Source: Bolinopsis microptera
Taxonomy: Eukaryota; Ctenophora; Tentaculata; Lobata; Bolinopsidae
DNA: 64,000 nucleotides
Direction of reading: 5' to 3'
NCBI RefSeq assembly: GCF_026151205.1
Contig: NC_087081.1
Coordinates: 5,823,246-5,887,245, forward strand
Position 1 is the stretch's first letter, and each line of letters begins with the position of its first letter. Shown here piece by piece: positions 21,401 through 33,700 of this stretch. The translations under genes were made by a program, and so were the position numbers. The notes under the pieces are model-generated. The model was given only the letters and a program-made list of their open reading frames with translations. It was not told where the DNA came from and searched no databases.

Positions 21401-24400
21401 GATCCCATACTAAACAGTACGTACCCTCAGATCCAACACTAAACAGTACGTACCCTCAGATCCCACACTAAACAGTACGTACCCTCAGATCTCACACTAA
21501 ACAGTACGTACCCTCAGATCCCACACTAAACATGGTACGTACCCTCAGATCCCACACTAAACAGTACATACCCTCAGATCCCACACTAAACAGTACGTAC
21601 CCTCAGATCCCTTATTAAACAGTACATACCCTCAGATCCCACACTAAACAGTACGTATAACCCTCAGATCCCACATTAAACAGTACGTACACTCAGATCC
21701 CACACTAAACAATACGTCCTCTCAGATCCCACACTAAACAGTACGTCCTCTCAGATCCCACACTAAACAGTACGTTCCCTCAGATCCCACACTAAACAGT
21801 ACGTTCCCTCAGATCCCACACTAAACAGTACGTCCTCTCAGATCCCACACTAAACAGTACGTTCCCTCAGATCCCACACTAAACAGTACGTCCCCTCAGA
21901 TCCCACACTAAACAGTACATCCCCTCAGATCCCACACTAAACAGTACGTACCCTCAGATCCCACACTAAACAGTACGTACCCTCAGATCCCACACTAAAC
22001 AGTACGTACCCTCAGATCCCATACTAAACAGTACGTCCCCTCAGATCCCACACTAAACAGTACGTCCCCTCAGATCCCACACTAAACAGTACGTCCCCTC
22101 AGATCCCACACTAAACAGTACGTCCCCTCAGATCCCACACTAAACAGTACGTCCCCTCAGATCCCATACTAAACAGTACGTCCTCTCAGATCCCACACTA
22201 AACAGTACGTCCCCTCAGATCCCACACTAAACAGTACGTCCCCTCAGATCTCACACTAAACAGTACGTCCTCTCAGATCCCACACTAAACAGTACGTACC
22301 CTCAGATCTCACACTAAACAGTACGTCCTCTCAGATCCCACACTAAACAGTACGTCCTCTCAGATCCCACACTAAACAGTACGTACCCTCAGATCCCACA
22401 CTAAACAGTACGTACCCTCAGATCCCACACTAAACAGTACGTACCCTCAGATCCCACACTAAACAGTACGTCTACCCTCAGATCCCACACTAAACAGTAC
22501 GTCCTCTCAGATCCCACACTAAACAGTACGTCTACCCTCAGATCCCACACTAAACAGTACGTCCCCTCAGATCCCACACTAAACAGTACGTGTACCCTCA
22601 GATCCCACACTAAACAGTACGTGTACCCTCAGATCCCACACTAAACAGTACGTCCCCTCAGATCCCACACTAAACAGTACGTCCCCTCAGATCCCACACT
22701 AAACAGTACGTACCCTCAGATCCCACACTAAACAGTACATCCCCTCAGATTCCACACTAAACAGTACGTCCTCTCAGATCCAACACTAAACAGTACGTCC
22801 CCTCAGATCCCACACTAAACAGTACGTACCCTCAGATCCCACACTAAACAGTACATCCCCTCAGATTCCACACTAAACAGTACGTCCTCTCAGATCCAAC
22901 ACTAAACAGTACGTCCCCTCAGATCCCACACTAAACAGTACGTGTACCCTCAGATCCCACACTAAACAGTACGTCCCCTCAGATCCCACACTAAACAGTA
23001 CGTCCCCTCAGATCCCACACTAAACAGTACGTCTACCCTCAGATCCCACACTAAACAGTACGTCCCCTCAGATCCCACACTAAACAGTACGTGTACCCTC
23101 AGATCCCACACTAAACAGTACGTGTACCCTCAGATCCCACACTAAACAGTACGTCCCCTCAGATCCCACACTAAACAGTACGTCCCCTCAGATCCCACAC
23201 TAAACAGTACGTACCCTCAGATCCCACACTAAACAGTACATCCCCTCAGATTCCACACTAAACAGTACGTCCTCTCAGATCCAACACTAAACAGTACGTC
23301 CCCTCAGATCCCACACTAAACAGTACGTACCCTCAGATCCCACACTAAACAGTACATCCCCTCAGATTCCACACTAAACAGTACGTCCTCTCAGATCCAA
23401 CACTAAACAGTACGTCCCCTCAGATCCCACACTAAACAGTACGTGTACCCTCAGATCCCACACTAAACAGTACGTCCCCTCAGATCCCACACTAAACAGT
23501 ACGTCCCCTCAGATCCCACACTAAACAGTACGTACCCTCAGATCCCACACTAAACAGTACATCCCCTCAGATTCCACACTAAACAGTACGTCCTCTCAGA
23601 TCCAACACTAAACAGTACGTCCCCTCAGATCCCACACTAAACAGTACGTACCCTCAGATCCCACACAAAACAGTACGTCCCCTCAGATCCCACACTAAAC
23701 AGTACGTCCCCTCAGATCCCACACTAAACAGTACATCCCCTCAGATCCCACACTAAACAGTACGTCCCCTCAGATCCCACACTAAACAGTACGAACCCTC
23801 AGACCCCACACTAAACAGTACGTCCCCTTAGATCCCACACTAAACAGTACATACCCTCAGATCCCACACTAAACAGTACGTACCCTCAGGTCCATCAAGG
23901 CTTGCTGGAACTACACGAAGAAGCTGGAAATGACATTGATTGATAAGACGGACTTTAAAAGGAATCTTTGTTTAGATGCGAACTCTAAATATGATAACCA
24001 TCAACGTGGAGCAGGTTCGTACACAAATATCATTTACACCTGCGCAATTCTAAATTAAAATTATCTGGAAAACATCTGTTCAGGTGTTGTGCAACAACGT
24101 TGACACAGCCTGGATTAGTACAAGTTTTATCGACCATTAACTTGACATAATATATACTTTTAGAGATAATGAGGACATCAAAGATCATATACTGTTTCGG
24201 AATTGTGAAAGGCAATAAGTTCAACAAGGAGGATTTCACATACCCCATCAACGGTATCATGCAGACCAAATCAGAGATCATGGAGAACCCAGACATCTGT
24301 GTGCTGGATGGTGACTACAAGGACCCCTCCTGCAGACAGATTGACTACAGTGACTACAACGTTCTCTACAAGGCCATCATGGAGCAGTCTAGAATGCTCG

Positions 24401-24441
24401 AGGGACTCTTCGTAGGCACTATAAGGCACTCAACAGTCTAA
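15477..24441 (+). CDS. Small secreted protein, three exons, giant satellite intron
   Basis: Exons are 15477-15610, 23890-24014 and 24164-24441 (537 nt including the stop, 178 residues). Donors are caacaa|gttagt and gagcag|gttcgt. Acceptors are taccctcag|g and tacttttag|ag. Phases agree across both introns (2, then 1). Exon 1 encodes a signal peptide (MSKICRNCLLLICSLVLVLQ) and a short linker with NKCPDTPKP. Exon 2 gives KACWNYTKKLEMTLIDKTDF. Exon 3 gives YCFGIVKGNKFNKEDFTYPI and ends GLFVGTIRHSTV. Cysteines and an N-glycosylation site (NYT) suit an extracellular protein. I do not recognise the family. A TATA box lies at 15368. Alternative first exons cannot be excluded, but the phase-consistent joins make this model likely. 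Intron 1 is 8,279 bp and almost all satellite. Confidence 0.8.
15662..23889 (+). repeat. 29-bp satellite array (about 280 copies) filling an intron
   Basis: The monomer reads cagatcccacactaaac followed by agtacgtaccct, 29 bp in most copies. Variants are acgtCccct, acgtcctct, acgttccct, catactaaac and 31-bp forms with acgtgtaccct or acgtctaccct. Blocks recur at longer periods: the rare pair atcacaca/atccaaca reappears 522 bp later (15841 and 16363, 18 monomers). A block with acgaaccctcagacccc then cccttagatcc recurs near 20050, 21210 and 23790. The final monomer supplies the splice acceptor of the host intron. There are no spacers between units, so this is a satellite. Confidence 0.95.
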
Positions 24442-25140
24442 AATCAGATTCTTTACCCTATAGAGAGCGTTCACATATTACTATATTATTACGTCAGCAA
24501 GTTTTCGGTCATTTTAACCACTCTCCCCTCCGTCAGCATTAAGCGACCTCTTCTTCCCCCCCCCCCCCCCCCCCCCCCATGCAGTTCAAGGACCAGACCC
24601 CCGACCTCAGCAGCAACCGTCAGCATTCCCAATCCCCTTCCAGTTCCCCTCGTCTGCTGGAGTAATATGTGAACGCTCACTCTATTCTGTAATGGGGGTC
24701 AAAGGACTAACAGTAATTAATGTCAGTTATAATTCTACTGATTTTACCTTTTGCTCAGTAACCACTGACCCGTCTTTGGTACTAGGTTCTACTGACAGCA
24801 CCAGTTGATATTGGTCTCCCATTATTGGAATATAATTTCTAAACTAATTTGGAATGAGTAGAGGTGGTTGAGATGTACAATTCAAAAGTACGTGACTTGA
24901 CAAAATAGCTTCTTTTTTTCTTTTTTTAAAGAGTTTTTAATTCACTATTGCATAATTTAAAATTTAAATTTCGTGTGTTTCATTTTTTCCGTGTTAAAAA
25001 CCTAATACTCTAATAGTAATACCGCACGATCATGAAATCTAAAATTTCATGATCATAAGAATGTAATTTTTCATCACTATTTGAATTTGATCAATTGGTG
25101 ACATTAATGTAGGAACTAGGATGAAGGGTCACTATGGGAC
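24442..25140. other. Intergenic, poly-C tract and a palindrome
   Basis: 24556-24578 is a run of 23 C. 25028-25038 and 25044-25054 form a perfect 11-bp stem (gatcatgaaat). No gene is seen. A poly-T stretch lies at about 24910-24930. Confidence 0.6.
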
Positions 25141-25141
25141 T

Positions 25142-25190
25142 ACCTTATCGGACCTTATTTGGACGGAAATTAAATGAACGGACATAGATG
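25142..25190. repeat. Inverted partner of the sequence at 30458-30497
   Basis: taccttatcggaccttattt, then ggacgga, is the reverse complement of the stretch ending ccgataaggta at 30497. The two copies flank the LINE. At the right side the same sequence is one arm of an 80-bp hairpin (30409-30491). TA at each outer end would fit a Tc1/mariner-type MITE with CCTTATCGGACC termini, split by the LINE. Confidence 0.5.
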
Positions 25191-25613
25191 CTGAAACAAG
25201 TTTGTCATGTTGGCGGGGACTAGCTCATGAAGTATGAACTATGTTGTTGAGTGCCATCTCTCTCTCTCTCTGTTCTGGTCAACGGTTTCTGGCCTCTTAC
25301 GATAAAGATGGAGGCCTTCTCGCCGTGCCCACAGAATGCAACTCCTGCTAGCTGCATTCCAGGACTCCCAAAGTATATACGAAATCATAAAATAATAAAT
25401 ATCAATGCAACAGACCTCTGGAGTCTTGAAGCTGTCACTACCTGTCTCAGAGCAAACCCACTTCGGTTGTGGTACTTCGGTGGGCAGACAAGGGACTTCC
25501 GAGCCAGGTCATCTCCTGGAATTTGTGCTATTATTAGTTTTCCTGGGAGTGGGTTATTTCCTGATGTTGTTTTCCTGAAATTGTGTTATTTCCTGGTGTT
25601 AATTCCTAGTAGT

Positions 25614-28600
25614 TTACCCAAAGAGATCTTCCTTGTCTAGTCTTTTTGACTGTTCCACAAACTTTATGATGTGGTTGAGTTTACTGTTGATAATTTCCTC
25701 CATTGTGAGTAGAGGTTTACCAAATATCCTCAGTCTGATAGTCATCAGCTGTACACATTCGCAGAGGAAATGTTGTGATGTTTCTGCTTCCCCTGGGCAG
25801 TGTTCGCAGTCTTGTGTCTCAAAGTTGACGTTGTTGGCCCTAGTCTGAAAGTAAGCTAGTGGGCTGTGCCCTGAAAGTAGCCATGTTAGCCATCTGAGGT
25901 GAGTTCCTGTGATATTAATATTCCTGTATTTGTATTTGTTAAGGAATAGTCCAAGAGGGATTTTCCCTTTATCACTGAGGTCGACCTGTCGGTATGCGTT
26001 GAGGTGTAGTTTGAATAGGTACTCATCGATTGCGTTGTTGATGATTCCTTCAGGTAGTGGGAGGAATGGTTCAGGTCCTATGGGGATACTGCTGGATCCC
26101 TCTCTTGCGAGTTCGTCGGCAAGTTCGTTACCGTGTACTCCTTCGTGTCCTGGGACCCACCTAAGTTCTACTCGGTGGGAGGTACCTAATGTATTAAGTT
26201 GGTCTACGATGTCCAGTACTATTCTGGAGCTAATGCTAGTGCTGGTAAGCGCTTTAAGCGAGGCCTGGGAATCTGAGAAAAAGTTAATGGTAGCTGGTAA
26301 CCCTATGTTATCATTGATCCAGATACTTGCCATGTGGATCGCAAAGAGCTCGCATTGGTAGACTGTTGCCAGCGTGCCAAGTTGATAGCTGACTCTGTGG
26401 TACTCTTGTGCTGCTTTGATGACACAGAATCCCGCTCCTGTAATTCCACTTGCTTTCGAGCCGTCTGTAAAGATCTGCCAGATGTAGGGAGGAAGATTAT
26501 CGATGTAGTTGATGGCAGCTTTCCTTTCTTGTATAATTACCTTGAAACGTCTGTCCAGCATGGTAACCTTGGGGATATTGTCCTGAAGTGTGCATCCTGT
26601 GTAAGTTATGTTAGTTATCATTTTCTCGACGTTGTAAGCGTGTGATTTACAGTGTCCTCGCTGGTTGTAATGGTACTGTTTATTCCATGTTCCTTGTAAT
26701 TTAAGTCTCATTGCCGACTTAATTGCTAGAGATTTAAGTTTAAGGCTGATGGGACGGATTCTAGCTAGGATCTCCAGGTTAGGAGTGGGAGTACTTTTCA
26801 GTCCTCTAGTGATCATGAGACCTGCTTGGCGTTGAACTGTTTCCAGTCTGACAGAGATGTAGTGTCTGTCTGTTGAGTGTTGCCAAACTATCGCTGCATA
26901 ACCTAGTGAGGGGAGAATGACTTGGTTATAGATCCATCTCACACCCGCCGGTGAGATGCCCCAGATTTTTCCTACAGCTTGTTTACAAGCGTGAAGTTGT
27001 CCTATGGCCTTATCACATTTTTTAAGTATGTGAGTACCCCAATTAAGTTTCTGGTCGAAAGTAACCCCTAGGTAGACTGTACTATTAACTGTGGGAACTG
27101 TAGTTCCGTCAACTGTTAGCGGGGAGTCTAGATTATTGTCCTGTTTGGTGGTGAATAGGATTGCTGTACTCTTGACTCCACTGAGTTTTAATCCTTTGCT
27201 CGTGCACCAGTTGCTGATGTTCTGTAGCTGTTGCTGGGCTATGTCTCTGATCGTGACTTTACAGATGCCTCGTACGAGGATTACCAAGTCGTCTGCGAAT
27301 GCCTGTATAAAGTTATTGTGGATCCCTAGGCTGCTAAGGAAGGTGTTAAGAGTTAGATTCCATAATAGTGGTGACAATACTCCTCCTTGAGGGCTACCTT
27401 TAGTAGCTTTTTTAGTGATACTGAACTCGCAATACGTGAGAGTAATGTGCCTGTTACTTATCATGAAGTAGATCCATTCTGAAATGGTTGGAGGGATGTT
27501 GGCTTCCAGCAGAGCTCCTTTGATCGCTGTGAAGCTGACTGCGTCAAAAGCCTGTTCAATGTCTAGGAACACTCCTAAAGCGTAGTTCCCTGTTGCCATC
27601 GCATCTTCGATCCTGCGGGTTAACAGGTGGATCGCTGATTCCGTAGATTTACCTTTCCTAAAACCGTGTTGGTTTTTAGTGAGTTTAGCTGGAATTTTAA
27701 GGTCTAACTCAAGGTGCCAGAGTATGAGCCTTTCTAATAATTTTTGGAAACTGGATGTTAGTGAGATTATCCTGAATGCCCTAGGGTTACTGTAGTCCGG
27801 TTTGAGGGGTTTTGGTATAATACAACCTGTGGTATGATGCCAGGATTCTGGAGTAATTCCTAGTGCCAGTGAGTTGTGAAAGATCATACGGACTGGATCT
27901 TTAATGTGGTCCCAAGCTTTGAGTATCATTTCGTTCCTTATATCATCCGGTCCTGCAGCTTTGTTGAGCTGAAGTTCGCGAACTGCCCTGTCAACTCTGT
28001 TTGGAGCTGTGATTTGGATTATGGTTTCTGGATCTCCTCCTTCGTATGGCGTCCGGATTGTCCCTGTACCATCGCTCGGGATGAGTATGTCGCTCAAGAG
28101 TGTTAGTGTTTCCTGAGGCGTGTCAGTTAATGTTCCGTCCGGTTTCCTGAGGCTGTTAAGGTTTCCCTGAGATGGTTTGTTAAAGCTGAGGATTTTATGT
28201 ACCCTAGCTAGGGTTGAAGTACCTTTAAGATTATCGCAAAATTGTTTCCAGTTTGTACGTTTTGCCTTGGTTAAAAGTTTTTTGTATGTCCTGCTGGCAT
28301 CCCTGGAGAGTTCCCAGTTTTGGTTATTCCTGGTCCGGTTAGCTTTACGTCTCAGGGCTCGAGCTGTCTGCTTTGCTGTAGTAAGTTCCGCTGTCCACCA
28401 TGGTACTGTAGATCGAATGTTACCATGAGTAATAGGGCAGGCAGCATTGAAGCTTCTCCGCAAGATGTCAGAGATGAAAAGCTGTCGAGCATTGAGATCC
28501 GACGCTGCAGTGACTGGTGAGAACCAGTACGGATGTCTCTCCAACTCAGATGCTATCAGCTCCTTATATAGCTTCCAGTCGCACTTAGAAGATGAACGTG

Positions 28601-29308
28601 ATGCAAAGCTAACCCGGTCCCCTAGTCCTAGAGTAAAAGTAATGGCCTCGTGATCAGACAGGGATTTACCTTTATCCACTTTCCAATTTCTGATAAGGTT
28701 AAGGCCTAGTTGGTTACAAAGTGTGAGGTCAATAACAGAATGTCCTAATTTTCCTACAAATGTGGGTGTATTACCTGTATTACAGATCGCTAGGTTGTTG
28801 GAGCTGATAGCCTGTAGTAGTGATCTTCCCCTGGTGTTCGTACTGGTCCCCATGCAGTGTGATGGGCGTTGGAGTCCACTGATGCTATCAGCGGGAGTTT
28901 CTCTCTTTCCGCATAACTGGATATCCTTGTGATTAAGTCGCTAGGGATGTCCTTTGTTATATCCATGTATATTGAAGTCAATATAATCGATAAATCCTTG
29001 TTTATGTTACTCCTTAGAGTGATACTGTCACCAGAGCTGAGTCCTGCCAGCACCATAGTCTTTTTTCCTAAGTCCTTCGGTAGCAGGGCTGCTACTCTGG
29101 GTTTATCCTGGGTGAAGGGCACAAACTGCTTGTGACTCTTCGGCACGTTACCTACCACTCCTTTCCTCACGACCGGTTCCTGGATCAAGCAAATTTGATT
29201 AGTTTTTAGTTCCTTGTGCAGCGTGGAAGCTGCTGTAAAACGTTTGCCTAGATTAATTTGAATCACTGATGTTGAGAGATCTAGTTTACGAGGTTTAGTG
29301 GAACTCAT
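25614..29308 (-). pseudogene. LINE ORF2: endonuclease-RT-RNase H (one frameshift)
   Basis: The frame runs from ATG at 29308 to the stop at 25614, about 1,231 codons. A single 1-nt loss in a G run near 28850 shifts the frame between AHHTAWG and TSTNTRGRSLL. Domains in order: an APE-like endonuclease (VDSNAHHTAWG, IDLTL, SDHEAI; residues about 1-230); a reverse transcriptase with FLDIEQAFDAV, GSPQGGVLSPLLWNL and the active site AFADDLVIL (about 660-680); an RNase H with IFTDGSKASG, DSQASLKAL and RWVPGHEGVHGNELAD (about 945-1065); and a terminal C..C....H....C knuckle. RNase H after the RT places it among I-group LINEs; the exact clade is not resolved. Apart from the frameshift it looks recent. 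That frameshift could also be an assembly error. Confidence 0.88.
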
Positions 29309-29364
29309 TGATAACAGAAAGGGAAAGAAATCCTAAAAATACCTAAGATATACCTGTACTATAC

Positions 29365-30216
29365 CTAATCCACGTCGCTCAGACCCTCGCTCACTGAGAG
29401 TTTCCTCCTGATCTTCCCTTCCTGTGAGTCCGGCGAGCTGCTGCTGTCTCTGTCCGACCTCTTGCTACCTGCTGATAACTTGCGTAACCTGTTGGGAGTA
29501 CTGGTGTTTTCTGCCTGGGTTTCAAGAAGTTCCTCTTCCATTTTGTCCGTGAGGACTTCCTTGTATGGCTCGAGTTCCATGTCCAGGAGAACGTCGTCCT
29601 CGTCTTTGTTATCCTGCTTCTTCTTTTCGTTACCTCCTGTTATGTGTCTGATCCTGGGGCTCTCCTCGTCCACCGGCAACTGGATGTTGTTTAGGTCCGG
29701 GATATCCTGAGGGTTAACCTGTGGGAAAGAAGGTGTTTCCCGAATTGGGCTAGCCTGGGTTATTGTCTGGTCCTGTTCTTCTGTTGCTGTACTAGCTTCA
29801 TCCTCCTGTCTTAATGTAGCTTTTAGAACCTTGATGTTAGCGTCCGGGGCTATAAATCCTGTGATTCCTGTTACCTTTGGGTGTCCCCACATTGGGACGT
29901 ACAAACCTATTGGTGACAGCCAGTTTTTGGTCTTGAGCCACTGGACAGCCTCCTCGTCTATTTCTAGGTAGACATGCCAACTTGTCTCCTTGTCTCCTTC
30001 CATCCTCCATGCTTTCCTAGAAATACGTACCTGTTTTGTTGTTAATGACCCGAAGGTCCCTGCTACGAAATGCTCGTCAAGTTTAGACAACAATGGTGTT
30101 GCCATTCCTGGGAGAGTGGTGTAAATCTCCGTACCTGGCGGGCGTTCTCCTGGAAGGTAAGCTTCATACCCTGCAATCCTAGTTATTGCCTCTTTGTAGA
30201 AGCTGTTGAGTGCCAT
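29365..30216 (-). CDS. LINE ORF1 protein
   Basis: It begins at ATG 30216 (MALNSFYKEAITRIAGYEAY) and stops at 29365, about 283 residues, 56 bp upstream of ORF2. The N-terminal half is globular with tryptophans (SRKAWRMEGDKETSWHVYL, MWGHPKVTGITGF). The C-terminal half is low-complexity and acidic, then basic (KKKQDNKDEDDVL, RKLSAGSKRSDRDSSSSP, EGKIRRKLS). This is usual for the nucleic-acid-binding ORF1 of LINEs. No CCHC zinc knuckle is visible. The element's 5' UTR would lie at about 30217-30300. Confidence 0.7.
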   Translation of the reverse strand: MALNSFYKEAITRIAGYEAYLPGERPPGTEIYTTLPGMATPLLSKLDEHFVAGTFGSLTTKQVRISRKAWRMEGDKETSWHVYLEIDEEAVQWLKTKNWLSPIGLYVPMWGHPKVTGITGFIAPDANIKVLKATLRQEDEASTATEEQDQTITQASPIRETPSFPQVNPQDIPDLNNIQLPVDEESPRIRHITGGNEKKKQDNKDEDDVLLDMELEPYKEVLTDKMEEELLETQAENTSTPNRLRKLSAGSKRSDRDSSSSPDSQEGKIRRKLSVSEGLSDVD

Positions 30217-30408
30217 AATTTCGTTGACTTTTTCCGCCAAGTGACCCTTGAAGTTGAAAACATCATATACTAGTTAAGTTTTCGGTGCCTCCGGCAGACC
30301 AAGGAGAACATTTCCGTCGTTAATTCACGGCACAATAAAGTTCTTATAGTTATAGCTGTAATATTCTGGACAAAACGTTCGAAGTGGAAAAATTTTGGAA
30401 AAAAATTC

Positions 30409-30497
30409 AACGGACTTTATTTGAACAGACATTAAGATGAACGTTAGGTCCTCCAGCGTTCAATTAATGTCCGTCCAAATAAGGTCCGATAAGGTAT
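30409..30497. repeat. Hairpin repeat flanking the LINE
   Basis: cggactttatttgaacagac and cgttcaattaatgtccgtcc, then aaataaggtccg, form two imperfect arms of about 33 bp around a short centre. The right end (ccgataaggta) matches the inverse of 25142. Confidence 0.7.
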
Positions 30498-30727
30498 GCA
30501 TAATATTAAAATGGTATTGGTAAACATAATTTGAGGTCATGCTAGTCGACGTTAATATGTCTTATGATCGTGTTATCGTGGGCTTTTTGCGTTCTTACAT
30601 AACATCTTTGAACTTTTGAAGATTTGAGCTCAAGATCATTCCAAAGTAAACACATTTTGTTAATCAACTTCATTTTAGTTCATAATTCAAACATAATAAA
30701 ACATTATTTACAGGCGACCTCCAGAAA

Positions 30728-33700
30728 TCACATCTCAGTTTCTACAAACTCGGCCACGCTTACTGCAGTCGTCCCAACAAACTTATTGAATAAGTTACAT
30801 CTTGTGTAAATAAAGTTTGTAAATTTTCTCATAGCTAGCTCGACAGTATCATCATATAACAGTGGATTTATAACAGAATTCATGGGCAAAATTATGATAG
30901 AAAATATTGGATACCACGACGTAGCTCCAAAAACATCAAAAAAGTGAAGCAAGCTGATGAAAATGAACGGAATCCAGCACAAAAAATCAGTTACAATGAT
31001 GACCGAAACTTTTGCGTTTAACCTGGTTTGGGTTCTTCGCTGTTGCACAGTTGTCCGTTCCATAATAACTTTACTGGTCTGGTGCTTCACTTTGAAGTTT
31101 ATGATACAGTAGCAGATAGTTATCAAAAGAAAACACACAAAGTTGAACAGAAGAACAACGAGTGAAAACACTTTCTGAGGATCTGAGGAGGATACTAAGT
31201 ATTTGAACAGACAAACACCGTCATTGCCATAAAACTCCACATTATCACCACTCACCAGCTTGTAGTCTTTTGAAAACATATTCCCTGTCATCTTTTGAAT
31301 AATTCTCCAGCTTAAAAATTGACTTCTGTAACGTCCGTAGTACACCTGTAGTACCTTGTTATGTGTATCTCTATTCACCATGCCCGTAAACAAAGTGACG
31401 GGACCGTAGTACAAGCCATTCACAAAATAATCTTCTAGAGAAGAAAAAAGCGGAACGATGGCTATTGAAATTGAGCTCCCTAATATAAAAGAGGAAATTG
31501 CCAAAATTTTAAGGAACGCTTTAAAAGAAGTTCCGTCTTTGGAGACAAGTGAGCTGATATTATAAACTCTAGAAATACTAAGGGCAGTCATTGAAAACAG
31601 TGATAGTTGAGAGCCAATGGTACTGACTACTCCGAGAGCACCGCAATAGTAACTAGTCAACCACAGGTACCTTTCTGTACAGTACTTAGAGGAGTAAATA
31701 AGATCCGCAACAGCAACTGAAAGAAGATAAACCCCAATCAGGAAGTCTCCAAATGATACCAACATAATCAACGTTTTGTCGATTCTGCCATGGAATGACG
31801 TACTCTTTAAAATTTTCCTTGAAATTCTCACCAAGGAGATTCCGTTGAGAACAACAGCAAGACCTCCCACTATCCAAGCCATTATTTTGATGGAACTGTT
31901 CTGTATCAGCTGCTTTGAACTTGAATCACACATCTCCCCACACTCATCAGATAAATCACTACAGTCATACTTCCCGTCACAGAGAGAGGAGAGGGGTATG
32001 TGATCACCACTCTCAATGCAATAAAAGTGGTTTGAACAGTTCCTCTCGTCACTCCAGTCTCCACAGTCGTTAGCCAAGTCACAAACTTTGGAGTAAGGTA
32101 TGCAAGTCTCTGAAGTGCAAGCGAAGTAATCACTGAAATAAGAACTTGTATCAATCTGTTTCCTCACTATAGTCAACTCATAACTTTTAGTCAAACTGAA
32201 GATTCTCTTCTCTGTGGGAATGTCCACACAACTGGATTGCTTGATCGGTCTCAGAGGGCAAACTGCGTTTTGGCACAATCCCGTGCAACTAAGATACACA
32301 TACCGCTCTCCGTAAGAATAAGAACAATCCACATAATCAGATGGGTGTGTCACCGAAACTGCGGTGACACCAAGAATCCCCTCTGAGGACCCTTCAAAGA
32401 GGGAGGTGGTGCACGGTGCAAGTAAGTGGGACATGGTCTCTAGTCCTAAGACACAGTGAGCGGTATACTTCTCCACCCCATTGTCATGGTTCATAACCTT
32501 GTTCCATGTTCTTTCTGAGCCTTTTGATTTGTCACAGATCTCACCCTCAATCCCACAAGCAGCTTGCTTACTGCAGAGCAGGCTGTATTCAGTGAACCCA
32601 CCCTCAGGGCACAAGAACACCTCCTGACACACTGACTCGTACTCCTGATATCTGGTGGTTACACCGTATCCACACTGAAACCAGAGATCCTCATCTTCGT
32701 CTTTTCCGTCTATACAATCCTTGTGACCATCCATAACCCAGGATAAAGGTATTGTCAATACTCTGGGTGACTGCTCATGACGATTGCTTATACTGGGTGT
32801 TTCTTTGACCCGACGGATACATCGGGTTGTATTTGTCATTCTATTACAGTCACTCTTTCGTTCATCAGCTCCGTTCTTACAGTCCTTTCTTCCGTCACAA
32901 ATCTGATTTCTGTGTACAACACAACCAGTTTCCGCTTCTACACAGAGATTATTGTACCTGTCAGAACAAAGATCAAAACCCATACAGAGTGCAAACTTGG
33001 AGAGTGTGGTGGGATAACCGTTCATCTGACAAGCCATAGCCACGCGAGAATTATCAGTGCAATTAATCTGATCTAACCCATCATTGCAGGTGTAATACTG
33101 GAAAGCACCTCTTGGCACCGCACAAATTTGATTTGGGTATAAATTTCTTATTCTTTTTTTGTTTCCAAGCCGGGAACATTTTCGAATAGCTTGTTTAGGT
33201 TTACATCGACGTTCATCCTTGTTATCGAGACAATGCGCTGTTGTATCGCATATATACCTGGCATGAACATATCCCCCTTTTGCAGTGTTACAAAACATTC
33301 CATAGGTCACATTGTTACATTTAGCTTCATCATCGCACATGTAGCAGTCACACTTTAAATCGCACACTGCAGACATGGGTATGCTGGAGGTAGATTTCCC
33401 TCTACATTTGAACATGTCATCTTCTTTGTCAGGTAAAGTGCACAATGTCTCGTCTAAGTCCGTGTTGGTGCAAGTTTTTTCTGAATCACAATCAGCGGTC
33501 ATTTCGTTTACCAGACCGGTCAGCTTTGAGCCAATATAAATTCCGTCCGTTTTTGAAGCCTTTGCGTATTTGCAAATGTAATCACCACAAAAAACACTTC
33601 CCATTTTGTGCTTTGCCCATGTGCAGCTTAAGCTTAGATGTCGACATACTTGATAAAATTTATCGTCATTTGGACAGATTCTGTCGAAAGCTCGGTTACA

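Noticed and set aside
22401..22610. ORF inside the satellite (WDLRVDVLFSVGSE)
   Set aside because: It arises only where 29- and 31-bp monomers alternate to restore the frame. It has no start context and no homology.
15662..23889. CRISPR-like array of about 29-bp repeats
   Set aside because: There are no spacers, the repeats are head-to-tail, the locus is a spliced animal gene, and no cas genes are present. It is a satellite.
24489..24680. Minus-strand ORF containing a polyglycine run
   Set aside because: It is produced by the 23-nt poly-C tract.
25251..29710. Numerous plus-strand ORFs
   Set aside because: They are antisense shadows of the minus-strand LINE ORF1 and ORF2.
25244..30216. gttgagtgccat at both sides of the LINE as its target duplication
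   Set aside because: The right copy is the complement of the ORF1 start codon region and thus lies inside the element. The match is probably chance.
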